Origin: Loxodes magnus
Lineage: Eukaryota > Ciliophora > Karyorelictea > Loxodida > Loxodidae
Assembly: GCA_946699065.1 (NCBI GenBank)
Contig: CAMPDV010000021.1
Coordinates: 1,426,001 to 1,490,000, forward strand
Length of the DNA: 64,000 nt
Reading direction: 5' to 3'
Shown: in pieces, positions 23,442-35,896 of the stretch
Layout of the letters: each line of letters begins with the position of its first letter
Position numbering within the stretch: the stretch's first letter is position 1
The notes under the pieces: model-generated
What the model was told of the DNA's origin: nothing
The model's database searches: none
Seen by the model: the letters and a program-made list of their open reading frames with translations, nothing else
Translations under genes and position numbers: made by a program

Positions 23442-24604
23442 TCAATCACTTTTTTTTAAGTTTATTTTCTCGTTTTTGTTTATCTAATTGCTTGATTCAG
23501 AGATATACGCTTACAATTTTACTTTTAATGATTCTAACTGCTAAACTTATTAAACCAGTTGTTACTTCCCCTTTAGTAAATTATTTATTTAAGTTTATTG
23601 ATTTTATACTTATAAATTGGTCTATTTAAAATCCACTTTTAGAGCTCGCTTTTTTGCCTTTATTTTAAGATATTGTTACTACGAATCTTCCATTTCACTC
23701 TACAATTTAATATTTTCCTACCTCAGTTACTCATTTTCTACTTAAAGGTTAGATATTTGCTCATTTAAAGTTTCTATTTCTTATTTTAACTTTTCATTCT
23801 CTTTATTAATTTCTTAAATTTATTAATTTAGGATTGCATTTTCTCTATTCAACTTATCATTTTCATCATTTTTACTAGTCAATTAAGTTAGCATTATTTG
23901 ATTTTACTAGAGTTCCTTTTAGATAGAAGCTCTTTCTTATGCATCTTTTATTTGTTTTTTTTAATTTTCTACTAGCTAAAATTTAAGACTTTTTATATTT
24001 TACTACTGTGCTTATAACTTAGAATTAAGCCGCTCATTTATATTTTCTTTTTATTTAATTTATTCTAAAGATTCGTTCCAATTTTATTCTAGTGATTCCT
24101 TTTAATAAGATAACTACTGAAGTTATTTTTCTAAACTTTCAAGTTAAGACGCTAACTCTTTGCTATCTTTTTCATACTGAGATATAGTTTAAAACATTTA
24201 GGCTTTTTCTTTTTCTAATTTTTTGTTTTCTTTTTCAAGTTTTTATATTTACTCTTCTGAGTCAGATTTTATACTCTCAAGTTGCTCCAGATATTTTTAT
24301 TTCCAATCTTGCTTTTTCTTTTTAAATTTATCAATCTATTCTTGGAAATTCTTTCTTTCCTTTTCCATTTCTAAACTAGTTTCCTTTATTTTTTATTGCA
24401 TTTATTTTTATGAGAGCTTATCACTTTCCAATTTCTTTTTGGCTTAAGTTAAATGTTGTTATAGTTTTTATTCATTGTCTTGTATCTCTGACATTCTTTG
24501 AATTTCCTTCTTCATTAGTTAAATCTATTCCAGTTGTTAAGTCACTTCTTCCTTGAGCTTTTATTTTTTATACTTTAGTGAATTTATTTTATCTTCTTAA
24601 ATTT
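23442..24604 (-). pseudogene. 5'-truncated duplicate of the RING/coiled-coil gene
   Basis: The minus strand encodes the last ~385 residues of the protein at 58,987-61,809 with very few visible differences, down to the same TGA-ended C-terminus. The first 1.66 kb, including the zinc finger, is missing. The break at 24,604 joins the fragment to the end of the REJ/GPS gene in a different frame. It has no promoter of its own that I can see and is probably not functional. Codon use is Gln-rich with TAA/TAG, as in the parent gene. Confidence 0.85.
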
Positions 24605-24636
24605 ATATTGATTCAGTTTAATATATATTGTGATAT
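24603..24636. repeat. 33-bp motif at the duplication breakpoint
   Basis: TTATATTGATTCAG...TTAATATATATTGTGATAT here matches 51,629-51,660 with a 1-base difference in length. It lies exactly where the coiled-coil duplicate stops. Confidence 0.7.
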
Positions 24637-27600
24637 ATCGAAAGATAGTTAGATAAAATAAGGCTATTAAATTTTTTATTAAGGTGTGCTATATGAATAG
24701 ATAATAATGATTAAATATCTACTTTGATTAGCTTTTTATATACCTTTTCTATTTATTATTTTAAGATGCAACTTAATAATTAATTTTAGCCAATAAGCTT
24801 TTACAGTATTGATTGATGAAATTGGTAAAGGCACAACTTTGCGTTTAGTTTGATACTGATAAGCTTACTACTTAACTTAAAATGTTATTAGACATCATTT
24901 ATTTATAAGAATCTTTTAATATTTATCTAACTCTTAGTTTATGCCTGTGAAGTTTTAATTTACAAGTCTTAGTATTGCAAAAACCCAACAATAAGCGATG
25001 CTTGAATTGATTAAGAGATTAATAATTAGTTTAGTTAGATATAACTTTAAGGTATTTACCATATAATTTAGAGATTATATTACTAAAGTTAGGATATATA
25101 ACTGCTTGCTCAATACTTCCTTTCGTCTGCTTAGTCTAATCCTCCCTTTCTCTTGAAGCAAGCTATTATTACAGATTTAATAGGATCCACTATTAATAAA
25201 AAGTTTAGTAAGCTGAGAATAAAAATCCAAGTTCATAAGTTGTTAACACTTAACCTATATAAATGGATCAGTATATGGAAAAAGTTAAACTATCTAAAAT
25301 AGTTATAATGATTAGTTAAACTCCAAGGAATATTCTTAATGCTAAACATTTTTCATCTACCAACTAAAATTTAAAAGCTTACCTTTTATATTTAAAATAG
25401 ATAAACAGATAAAAGATTAAATGGTAATCACGCAACACTGGAAATAGCAAAAGTTATGAAGTCTTTAAATTATAATTTACCTTTAATGTCTAGTTACTAA
25501 AATACTTACAATAAATTCTTTCGATGTTATTCGTAGTTATTTCTCATGTAGCAAACATAAATGCCATTAAATAATATAATTAAGGACAGACAAGACATCA
25601 AAATGGAAAATCTTGTAAATCTTGATGGAAGATTAACGTTTGAATATGTTAAATTTATTAATAAATTCTCTTGCTAAAAATGAAAAATTACCTGATAAAT
25701 TGTGCAAAAGCTTTAATGCTTCTTGCTAATATTTATATCTGTTTTTTAAGAAACATTGGAGATCTTTCTATATAGTTGCTCCACAAATCTTTTAGAATTA
25801 CTTTCGTTTTCTTAGGAGAAAAATATGTACTAAATTCCTTGTTGCTTCGCTTGCTAAAATTATTATGCTAATTAACTCTTTTATATATTTTATAAATACT
25901 AAAAAGGTCTTCTCAGCTTTTTATACTTATTAGAATCATTAGTTTGAGAGTGATTGTAAAATGCTATTACTTAAATTTTAGCTTTCATTCTAAGTAAAAT
26001 TTAATGAAAAATGTTTAATCCTAATTACATCTGAACTATCTGATACCTTTGATTTACTATTATTATTGCTTTAAGAATAATCTTTTAAATTCTCCTAATA
26101 GTTAGGAAGCTTCTCTATTCTAAACTTCAGTGTCTTTTGAACTTCTTATTGTATCTTAATTAATTGATTTTATGTTAAAGTTAGAATTAAAAATATTTTG
26201 ATTCTGATTTTTTCATTTAATATTGCTACCAAACGTTTATTGCTTGACTACATTCTCTTCCTTAATAAAATGGTCCTCGTCTAATATAATATTTTGGATC
26301 TAATATTTTTATATCTTTTAGTCCTTCCTGACTGTTTTAACTTTTGGCATATTATCTTAAATTTTTCTAAGAGCGCTGCTTTTGATATTTGGATAGTTAC
26401 TTGCAGCTGCTTAGCTAAATGTAGATTTTTCAGTACTAATGAAAAATACTCCAGTTACAATATAAACTATAAACATAAATGCGGCAACACTCGCAATCAA
26501 ATAATTTCTTTCCTAGTTACTTTAAGTAATTATTATATCTTTCTATTCTTAGCTCTTTTTACTAAGTACAAGGTTTGTTGTGAATTCAGAAAGATGAGTA
26601 CAATTGCAAGAAACGGTATTTGCTTCATTATCATATATAGCTCCACAACCTTGTATATTTCAGTCAATCAATTTATTTTCTCTTGAAAAGCAACGAAATT
26701 CTAAGGTTTCATTTCTGACAAGACTCTTCAACTAATCATTTAGGACAACAGGAAAAAATATTATTATATCTTCTGAGATATTAGCTACTTAATATATTTC
26801 ATTCTTATTAGCTTTATTTAGATCTATCAGTCCAGATTATTCAAAGACCACTGTTTGAAATTAAAATTCTGAAATAGATATTTATTTCTTCTTTTTAATA
26901 TTGACTATAATTAAATGCTAGAGGGATCTTCTAATCGAGCATCTGCTAGCAAGAAAGAGTAAATCAACACAGTCAGGATTTATTTCCAAAATCTGCTACA
27001 AACTTTATGTTGGAAAAGAAATTTAAAGCTTTCTCTTTCTAAAGTTTGGGTCCTAAAGGTTAATAACACTTTCAAAGTATTTCCAATCGCATACTTGCTA
27101 GAGGTAAGTAGAAAAATACTTCTGTGATATTTCTGTTCCAGCTATATTGGAACTGCTTGCAGAAAGACTTGATTGGTTAAATCTTAAATTTCTTAGTTTA
27201 AGATTTCCAAAATATCATCAGGCATATTTTCTTAGGATTAGCTGTAATCTTAAATTTATTCTATTATCTGTAGAGCTTTTTGCATATTACCTTGACTTTT
27301 AATTTAATTCAAGACTTCCTCTATTAAAAATCAATACTACTTCAGGATGGTTTTAGAATAATCCATATTATTTATATTTTAGCGAACTTCAAAAGTAGGT
27401 CTAAAATAATTTAAAGATCTTGCTGAGAAGATAGCTGAAACTGACTTTTCCAAAGTCGATTCAAAATAGAAATGTTTCGCTAAATGCTTGATCTGCTTCA
27501 GCTGACAAAATTTAGTATCATAGTTAAATTCATCTATTAGCTGCTTGACAATTGAAAGTTAAAAACTAAAGAGATATGAATCAGAGCTATTATTTATAAA

Positions 27601-28350
27601 TTCTAGTTCTTTGATTAAACTTTGAATGTCACTTTTTAGCTATGGATTTTTGTATACTGATTAAACTAAAGTAGTGTTGTGTACAACTGAACTATTTCCT
27701 AACGCGTCTATAACTTTTAACCTAATTGAAATATCTAAATTTTTATCAGAGTATATTTTAGTAACTAGTGTCTCTGAATTTGATTGTAAACTTAGAGATT
27801 AATCACTTTTATAAAATTGATAAATTAGTGGAAATTATTCATCGATTCAGTCTACTGCTTAGAGAATAAATTAAGTTTCTAAACTAAGTCCAGAAGATGG
27901 AGTTATTAAAAGATAGCCATATTCAGGAGGGCTATTTGCTTAGCATTAGATTTCACACTGTTTGATTTTAGCATTAAAATACTTGTGGCTGTGAAGGTGA
28001 AAGTGTAAAGTGCCTTTGAAGTTAGTTATTCTCCTGAAAAAATAATTGTAGGAGATAAAAAAGAGACTAATGAAGAAGTATTTCATTCATACTAGAGATG
28101 ATTACTTCCAATTTCTTAAACTTCTACTGAAAGTATGTTAACTGATTGTAATTTCAATATCTAATTCTAAGGATTTTTTATTTAAACTGGATTACTCACA
28201 TTTTGGAAAACGAAATCTTAAGTTGTGCTTCGCATTTCTTTGATGCAATTTAAAGAAAGTCTGAGGCTTTATTTATATATCTTTATTTATGTTTCATGCT
28301 TAAATATTAAAAAATTAAATAAGAGCTATTTTTAAGTTTTAGTTACATGT
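24605..28350 (-). CDS. REJ/PKD-like, GPS-containing multi-pass membrane protein (TGA read as Trp)
   Basis: Minus-strand coding trace, approximate ends. A REJ-type region (about 27,790-28,210) has a YE-W-N motif, then NSPPEYGYLLITPSSG and AVD-W-IDEQFPLIYQF. A GPS motif follows at 26,583-26,670 (W-NIQGCG...CNCTHLSEF), then a transmembrane helix (IASVAAFMFIVYIVTGVFF). Further hydrophobic segments lie downstream. REJ plus GPS plus transmembrane segments is the layout of polycystin-1-like proteins, which self-cleave at the GPS; ciliates carry many. The conserved Trp codons at 28,083-28,085, 27,847-27,849 and 26,664-26,666 are TGA; two other Trp are TGG. One apparent frame change near 27,940 could be a real lesion, an intron or an error. 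The start codon was not determined. Confidence 0.65.
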
Positions 28351-30119
28351 AGATCTTAACTTTTAGTGATTTTAAATAAGAAATTAGCTATTAAGTATGA
28401 AATTTAGTAAAGTTATAGCAATTTGTTCAAAATTTAGGAAAAGTGAGTCTGGATTTGAATTAGTTAATTTTAATGAACTTTAATTATTTTTAAGTATTTA
28501 AATTAATTTATTTTTAGATTAAAATAAAACTTTTTTACCACTACTACTCATCCAACCTTTATCAACATTAAAAATAAAAGACTGCATAAAGCAGAGAAAA
28601 TACTCATTAAGGAAAAGGAAATGAGGCTAGCATAAACAAATTAATTTTATATTTAATTTAATAGAATATTTGCTTATAATTATATTTTTACAATCCTTGC
28701 TTCTATAAATATTTATTTATTCTTACTATTTTTGCTGCATATTTTGCTAGTAATATTTTGGTAGCTAGTTATTTTTTATTTTTTATCTAGCTCATTCTAT
28801 ATAAAAATAGGAGTAATTGCTGATATAAGTGATATAATGATTTTCTAACTTTGTGCTGATTAAATATTTTATAATATTTTGATTCTTTTTAAAAATGTTC
28901 TTATTATTCTAGTTCAATCAATCTAAGAATTATTGGCTTTAATTTATCTAAAATATAATTGTTTAGCTTTATTACTTAAATCATTATATAAATTTTAGGA
29001 ATAAGAATAGCGTAATTCTGTTATTTTGATTCTTCAAGATTCTTTCTTAATGATAGCATGATTTTATATGTATTGAAACTAATATAAGTAACTTAAATTT
29101 ATTTATTGTGATCATAAAATATTGGAATTAAGAAATTAAAGCCAGCTATAATAAACTTTTGCTGCTTTATATAGATATCTTATGTTTTAAAGGATTTATT
29201 TTATGTAATTTTTATTTGTTTTATTTACTAATTTGCTATTATGTGGCATTGTTAATGGATTTATCAATAAAATAAAATTAATTTTTCAATTATCAGACTT
29301 ACCGAAGGAATTTATCTTACTTATTTATTTGTTGCTTTTCTCTCTTATTGCCTTTATGCTTCGAGCTATAAAAAGTTAAAAAAATGTATTTTAGCTTATT
29401 ACATAGAAATTTGATAAATATATAAACCAAGAAGGATAAATTTATCGATATTAGAGATAATAAATAAATGCTTTTCTACTTTATCTTTATGTTTTATCAA
29501 TTTAATTAAAAACTATGCCAAATTTACTATTTTCTCAATTTATTCTAAGAAATTTACGCATTTTAGACTTAATTAACTACTTACATAGTTTATTACAGTT
29601 GCAGAAAAGAAATACTAAATCTAATTTATTGGAAGCAGTATAACTAAATAACTAGCCTAGGAACTTGATAAATAAAGAATTCTTTTTATAAAAATATTTT
29701 TCTATGCTTATATTATATTAGATATAGTTAGTTGCTATTCTTTAATTTTCATCCTTTAGACTTGTAAATAGATCATAGTTATCTATTTTAAAATTATTAC
29801 TAAAACTTTTTATATGAAAATGCTTTACTGTTTTAATAATAATTTAACTAGATGCTTACTTTTGGTTAAGAATGATAACTTTGCTTCTTTTGCTTTTGTA
29901 ATTTTAATAATTGTTTAACTAGCTAAATTATTTCTTAGGTATATTTGTCTTTTGTTTAAGCTAGACTATGCATTTTAATTATTTGCTTTTATTTTAAATT
30001 AGAAAATTCTTTATGCGATATTTCTAAAACTAGTAAAGCCACTAATATTTTAGATGATAAGCTAGGATAAAAAACTAGGAAAAATAATAAATAAGACACA
30101 AGTCTAATTTAATACACTC
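28351..30119. other. Gene-poor AT-rich region
   Basis: No supported coding region or RNA. The upstream end of the REJ/GPS gene may reach into its first few hundred bases. Confidence 0.4.
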
Positions 30120-30457
30120 TCAGCAAGCTTGGCTTTATCTCTGCTTACTCTTTTTCGTGTTATACATTTTGAGATAGCATAACTAACAAACTCCCATTGC
30201 ATAATGCGCTCTGTCTTTGTGCTCACATTTAGAAGCAGGTCTTCCTACACCAAGTTTAATATAACAGTTTTTACACAAATTCTTAGCATAATACTTTCGA
30301 AAATAATGCTAGCAATCTGTTATTTGCATAAACTTCCTAGCTTTCCATGTTGAGTTATTTTAGCAGACTCCACCTTAGAAAATGGTTTTGGAAGGTTTAA
30401 AAGCTTAGGCCAGTCTTTATCAAATTGTAAGGATAAATTTTGAAGTAAGGATGGCAT
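30120..30457 (-). pseudogene. Small cysteine-rich protein, copy 1, frameshifted
   Basis: Same gene as 33,510-33,845 and 42,095-42,439: MPSLLQNLSLQFDKDWPKLLNLP at the start and CKNCYIKLGVGRPASKCEH...CQLCYLKMYN at the end. A 1-base deletion near 30,340 (CAACATGGAAAGC, compared with one base more in the others) puts the two halves out of frame. The ATG-to-TGA span is 338 bases, not divisible by three. It is probably inactive, unless the deletion is a sequencing error. The upstream box is intact. Confidence 0.8.
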
Positions 30458-30515
30458 TCCTTGTAGAACATTGGTTGTATCTATCTTCATACTTTTTATA
30501 ATTTGAATAAAGATA

Positions 30516-30544
30516 ATCCTTATAAAGGGACTATTAAACTAAAA
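30516..30544 (-). promoter_or_regulatory. Conserved upstream box, copy 1
   Basis: TATAAAGGGACTATTAAAC and its edges are conserved at all three paralogues, 50-90 bases before the ATG. On the gene strand it contains TTTATAAGG. It is a promoter candidate by conservation only. Confidence 0.55.
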
Positions 30545-33509
30545 GAGTAAGTAAAGCATTTAGTTTAATCTACTTTAATACTTATTTAATATCATGTTAC
30601 ATTTGCTTTAATAGGTATTTAGGAATATCTATTTTATAATTTTGATATTAAAAGTCTATTTAAGGAATTCTAGCCAGCTTACTTTAGTTTATTATACATT
30701 ATGGTTTATTAATTATAATCTATAAAATTTTAATTGTTATATAAAGATAGAAATGAGTAGCTAGTTAGAGTAAAAGGGAGAAATAATAATTACATTTAAT
30801 AGTGTAAAAAATAACTTAATTGAGTACTTGACTAATATAAAATTAAGATTCCAGAGTAGCACTTAAATACTTCTTATTTAAAAGTTTGAAATAATTGATA
30901 TAAAAAGCTTTAGAGTTTTACTATTTACTAATTAATCTTTAACTTTCTGCTATTTTTGCAATGAATAGAATAAGTATGCCTCTTAACTATGCTTATTTAA
31001 TTTATAAGAGAAATGATTAAAAATAGATGGTTTTTTAATTTGAGCTAAATTAATAAAAATATAAAATAGAATAGATATTCCTTTTATTTTTCTAAGGTAA
31101 GCATGCTTAAATTTATGTATTTATATTTAAATTAAATTATATTAATGCATATTATTTGTATAGTGGAAATAAACTATTGCTAGAGATATTGAATGAATAC
31201 TTTATAATACCTAGCTTATAAATTTAATTAAGCTACTTAATTGTATAGAGTAAATTAAAGGTAGAGCATAAATTAATACTTCTTATATCTTGATTGGTAT
31301 TTTTAATAGCATCAACAATTACGCTTATTCTAGTTAAACTTTATTTTAAGTAATAAATGTAATGCTTCATTTAATCCTTTAAATAGAGTAATTTATTATT
31401 TTAGTTTCATCTTCTAAATAATAATTAAGATTGGTTATGTTTTAATATGCTACTATAGCCTCATTGGCTACACAAATAATAATAGTAGGTTTCTTTAATC
31501 TATTATATAAGATTTTGAAAGATCTGTTTTAATAATTAGTATTAAAGTTAAACCTTTTAACAATATTTATTCTTTAAGCTAGCTAGAAAAACATAATTAA
31601 CTGGATCCAATTTACTACAAGTGTTCTAGCTTAGCAAAAGCTACATTTAAGTCTAACATCTTACATTAAATTTATTTTTATTTTATTAGTAAATTAATAA
31701 AGAAATTATCGAAAGTCATAAGATTAAAACTGCAAGCATTGTAATAATCATCCTTAAGTTGAATTTTAAGATAAATTAGCACCTTTACTATGAAATTTTA
31801 AATGGTTAGATTTGAAGAAAAAAAGTAAACAAGTTAGCTTTAATTAAATAAATTATTAGGATTATCGAAAATTTCTTTTTATTTTAATCTATATTTGATT
31901 AAGGATGACTATAGAGGATTTTTAATATAGTGTGTTAATATCATTTTGTATAAAGAAATATAATTAAAATCTAATAATAAGGTTTTTTAATTTACTCAAT
32001 AACTGTTAATACTCTTTAATATGAAATGAAAGTTATTTCATATTGCTAGTGTTAAAATATTGAAAACTAAATACAAGGCTCATTATACTTTTTATACTCA
32101 TAAATGAAAAATTAAATATCTTAAAAATAAATTTATTCATATGATATTTAAATTTTCTATCCCACTAGCTTTATAAACTTAAATAAAGTAATTATTAAAA
32201 TTGAATTATCAGAACTTGGAAATAGTCTATAGAGAATAAAAGCTTTATAACTAAAATACCAAATAAATATAATTTTATACTTAGAAAATGTTAAATCTTT
32301 CCTTAATAATTGTATGAAAATATTTGTAATTTACTCTCTTGAATGATATATAATTCTCCTTTTTTAATGTTTTAGAAATTTAAAATTAAATTTACTAATT
32401 ATTTAATGTAATTTTATCATCAATTATTATCCTAGCTATTTTTCATTTTACACTATAAATAGTAAGGATTCTATAATCCAATAGCTAAATTTCAAAGTAG
32501 CCTCTTTATTTATTTTAAAATTTTACTAAAATGAGAAAAAGTATTGGCATATTTAGATGAATATGCAATAGGATAAATAGAAATAATAATGAAAATTATG
32601 TATATATAAGAGTACCTAAAGCAAACTTTAAACTAAACTTTAATTAATAACTTAATATGCTAGATTTTTTTAATGTAATGGTATATATTTTTATTATAGT
32701 CCATTTACTATTTACTCTCTAGTAATTATTTAAAATAGGAAAATAATAATTTAGATAGCTAAATAATGATTATACATCCTATTTCTTTATTTTAAGATGC
32801 TTACATTACTATTGTTTATTCTAATTAATTTTAATAAATATTTGATATATAATCCTATGATACTATATTAATATTCTTTATGCTAATGCTTTATGAACTT
32901 CCTCTCTTATTTTAATCATACTTAGATCTAAATAAATCTCATTGTCTTGTAACTTTAATCTATTTTCTTTATTTTTTAATTCAATAAAATATTAGAATAG
33001 CACTAGCACAGGCTAAAACAGAGTAAAATAGAATTAATGCCATCTATTAGATAGCTAAATAGTTAGATAATTGATGTTATTTAAGAAAGCTAACTTATTA
33101 TCACTATAATTACATGCTATTTTTATTATATTTCATTCATTTTACTCTTTAAGTATATTTGATCTATTTCACTATTACTCTTTATACTTTATTATAAATT
33201 AGATAAAATGATACCTTTTTTATTTGTCTTAGCCTTAATCATAATCTTTACAAATATTAGCTTTTTATACTTCATTATAGTTAGAATGCTATTCTTAATT
33301 AGATGGAATTTGGTATCTTTCAGAATTTGTATACAGGTTTTAGTAAATGATTAATGATTATGTTTCCTTAAATGATTTTAGAATTTTTCTTTATTTTTAA
33401 TTTAAAATACTAAAATAACTTAAAGTATATGATAAGTTCTAAAACTAGTAAGAAAGATATTTTACCTGGGATCAAAATAACAATAAATAAACCATAGTTC
33501 TATTTTCAT
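30545..33509. other. Gene-poor AT-rich region
   Basis: About 3 kb with no supported gene, RNA or tandem repeat. AGCT-containing hexamers (TAGCTA, AAGCTT) recur by eye. Confidence 0.4.
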
Positions 33510-33845
33510 TCACTCTTTCCATACTTCGACCATTCTCTTTTTCATGTTGTATATTCTGAGGTAGCATAACTAACAAATTCCCATTGCATAATGCGCTCTG
33601 TCAGTGTGCTCGCATTTATAAGCAGGTCTTCCTATTCCAAGTTTAATATAACAGTTTCTACACAAATTCTTAGCATAATGCTTTCGAAAATAATGCTAGC
33701 AATCTGTTATTTACATAAGCTTCCTAGCTTTTCCAGGTTGAATTATTTTACCACCTTTTTCCTTAGGAAATGGCTTTGGAAGGTTTAAAACTCTAGGCCA
33801 GTCTTGATAAAATTGTAAGGATAGATTTCGAAGTAAGGAGGGCAT
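33510..33845 (-). CDS. Small cysteine-rich (putative zinc-binding) protein, copy 2, intact
   Basis: 111 codons from ATG to TGA. The N-terminus is MPSLLRNLSLQFYQDWPRVLNLPKPF. The core has TDCQHYFRKHYAKNLCRNCY, then GRPAYKCEH, DRAHYAMGICQLCYLRIY, and a basic tail. Cysteines and histidines fall in two similar half-repeats (C-x-H...YAKNLC-x2-CY and C-x-H...YAMGIC-x2-CY), which is what a pair of zinc sites would look like. I know similar CxH...YAkG-C-x2-CY repeats in unnamed ciliate and plant proteins, but no function. Gln at several sites is TAA or TAG; both Trp are TGG; stop is TGA. Copies flank it at 30.1 and 42.1 kb. The start is set by conservation of the first residues in all copies. Confidence 0.85.
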
Positions 33846-33895
33846 TCCTTACATTCTTAGAATCTAGGTTGATAGTTAATTTTAAATTAAAGATA

Positions 33896-33924
33896 ATCCT
33901 TATAAAGGGACTATTAAACTAAAA
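33896..33924 (-). promoter_or_regulatory. Conserved upstream box, copy 2
   Basis: Same box as at 30,516 and 42,499, starting 51 bases before the ATG. Sequence further upstream no longer matches the other copies, which narrows the conserved part to this box. Confidence 0.6.
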
Positions 33925-35896
33925 TATACAGTATACGTTTATTTATTAAATAAGCTACCTTTACATAGGTTTGCTTACTGTTTTAATTATCATATATATA
34001 ATTTTATTAATTATGTCTTAATACAACTATGATCTTTATTAAGTTGTTAGTGTCTTTAATCCATAAGATTTATTATAGACTGGAGTTAAGTAATGAGGAT
34101 ATTGTATTTAACATATAAAATAATTAGAAAATAGATTAAGGGAAAGATATATAGTTAGAGAATTAAAGTGATAAGGTTGGTAAGATTATAAGGAATTTAC
34201 TAATGTAAAAAAGAAAAAACTAGAGTGTAAAATACACTATTAATATCTGATTTGTATAAAAGAGCTTTAATTTAGTATCCATACATATAGTTAGAAGAAC
34301 TAGTAAGCTATTTAAACTTCTTAACATTAGTTAATATATAAGCATTATCAGCTAAAATAAATTAGATAACTAGCACTCATTAGCCAGTTTATTAAATGCT
34401 AAAATAAATATTCTAGAAAGTAAACTGAAGAGCAAAATGAATAAAAAGGTTTATAAATAGATTTATTTATTAAAATAAGAATATGCTAATAAGCTTATGT
34501 TAGATTGTATTGCTTGGACTTAGTGTTTGAAGATAATAACCTAGTTTATTATATGAATAAAAGATATATTAATATGACTGTATGACTTATATCTGAGTAT
34601 GTTTATATAATCTTAAAATAAATAGCTAAATTAGCTGCTTAATAATACAAGTATTAAGCGAGATTGAGAGAATAAAGGATTTAAGTAAACTCTTAAGGTT
34701 AAGTGGTTGTTTTACTAATTATGTTGATTATTGTAAAATGAATTTAAATAGTTAGCAAAGTATGAAACTAGCAGCTAATTTAATATATTGTATAATCTTT
34801 TGAAGTATGAGTATTAATAACTATTCTTAAAGAAAAGGATTATTAGAATTTAAAATAGCAGCACTTTATTAAATTAGTCATAACTAAATTTATTCCAAAC
34901 GATGCTAAACTAAGAGTTAGTATTCTTTACATTTGCTTTGTTAGATTTGCTAGAGTCTTCAAAATAAATAAATAGCTTAGTTATATAATTCTAAGCAATG
35001 CTTGTAAGTAAACTTATTGCTTATATGATATCGTAAGAAATGTTTATTCCTTGCTGCAATTAAATTAGATCAATCATTTAAATTCCAAACAAATCAAATT
35101 TATATTCTCTTTAGTATTTTTCAATTTACCTAGCTTATTAAGAGTTTCATATATTAGTCCATTATTATATCTGCTATTCAGTCTTATAAACCATTCAACT
35201 AGAATCATTTAAGCAAACCATTTAACTTATCCCACTACTAAGCAATACCAATTAAGCATCTTAAGTATACCTATTTTATTTTAGCGAATACAAAGAAAAC
35301 TTATTTAAGTCTAAATTGCTTTAGAATACTACCAAACAAAAAGAACTATTGTACTAGTAAGAATTAGAACTTTAAATAGGAATTCTGCAGTTAAATATAA
35401 AAGTACCAAGCAGATTAAGAAACTCTTTAGTAACTAAATTAATAAGCAAAACTAAATTTAATGAAGAACATTTTAACTACTTACTAATTCTAAAGCAAAT
35501 CCTTCAAATTCAATCTAACTACAAGTAAGCTACAAAACAACAATCAAACTATTATCTAGAAACATTTAATTACCAGAACTATCTTTTGAAAAGAAGACCT
35601 TAGTTAACTATTAGAACAAATCAATTATTAAAATTGTCTAACAAATAAAAGGGCTAGTATAGAAAAGGCATTATAATACCATAAATAAATCAAAGAGCAG
35701 CAAGAGATAAAGTTGAATAAGTATAAATACAAAATCTTTGGAAAAAATAGAACAATAACTCAATAAAATAATAGCTAGGGATAAACCTCAAATATTTAAA
35801 AGTGCTTTTAAACAAAAGAATAAGCCTTTGAAAATATTTACAATAAAAAGCAGGGCTTCAATAAGAGTATATATCTCTTATTGGACAGAGCTGAAA
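33925..35896. other. Gene-poor AT-rich region
   Basis: No supported gene; Gln/Lys-type coding composition only begins near 35,900. Confidence 0.4.

Larger units (their letters stand above)
21251..24604. repeat. Inverted repeat with 60,647-64,000 (left arm)
   Basis: Paired coordinates sum to about 85,251. The arm holds an AT-rich spacer, tRNA-Val (22,493), an AT-rich flank and the 3' part of the RING/coiled-coil gene. Small substitutions and indels are visible, so it is older than the 1-17-kb palindrome. Its inner end (24,604) cuts the coiled-coil gene. Confidence 0.88.

Noticed and set aside
24223-24447. Plus-strand Phe/Ser-rich ORF (mirror at 60,804)
   Set aside because: Antisense shadow of the coiled-coil coding sequence.
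25674-25691. 18-nt intron GTAATTTTTCATTTTTAG on minus
   Set aside because: Length is a multiple of three and the unspliced reading stays open, so nothing in the sequence requires splicing.
26294-26686. Plus-strand 130-residue ORF
   Set aside because: Antisense to the GPS motif and transmembrane helix of the minus-strand REJ/GPS gene.
27930-27990. Intron explaining the frame change in the REJ region
   Set aside because: A GT...AG interval of ~44 bases would fit the frame, but a simple 1-base shift fits the protein pattern as well; left undecided and not annotated.
33591-33788. Plus-strand 65-residue ORF (also at 42,185)
   Set aside because: Antisense shadow of the minus-strand Cys-rich gene, which has the conserved cysteines, TGA stop and paralogues.
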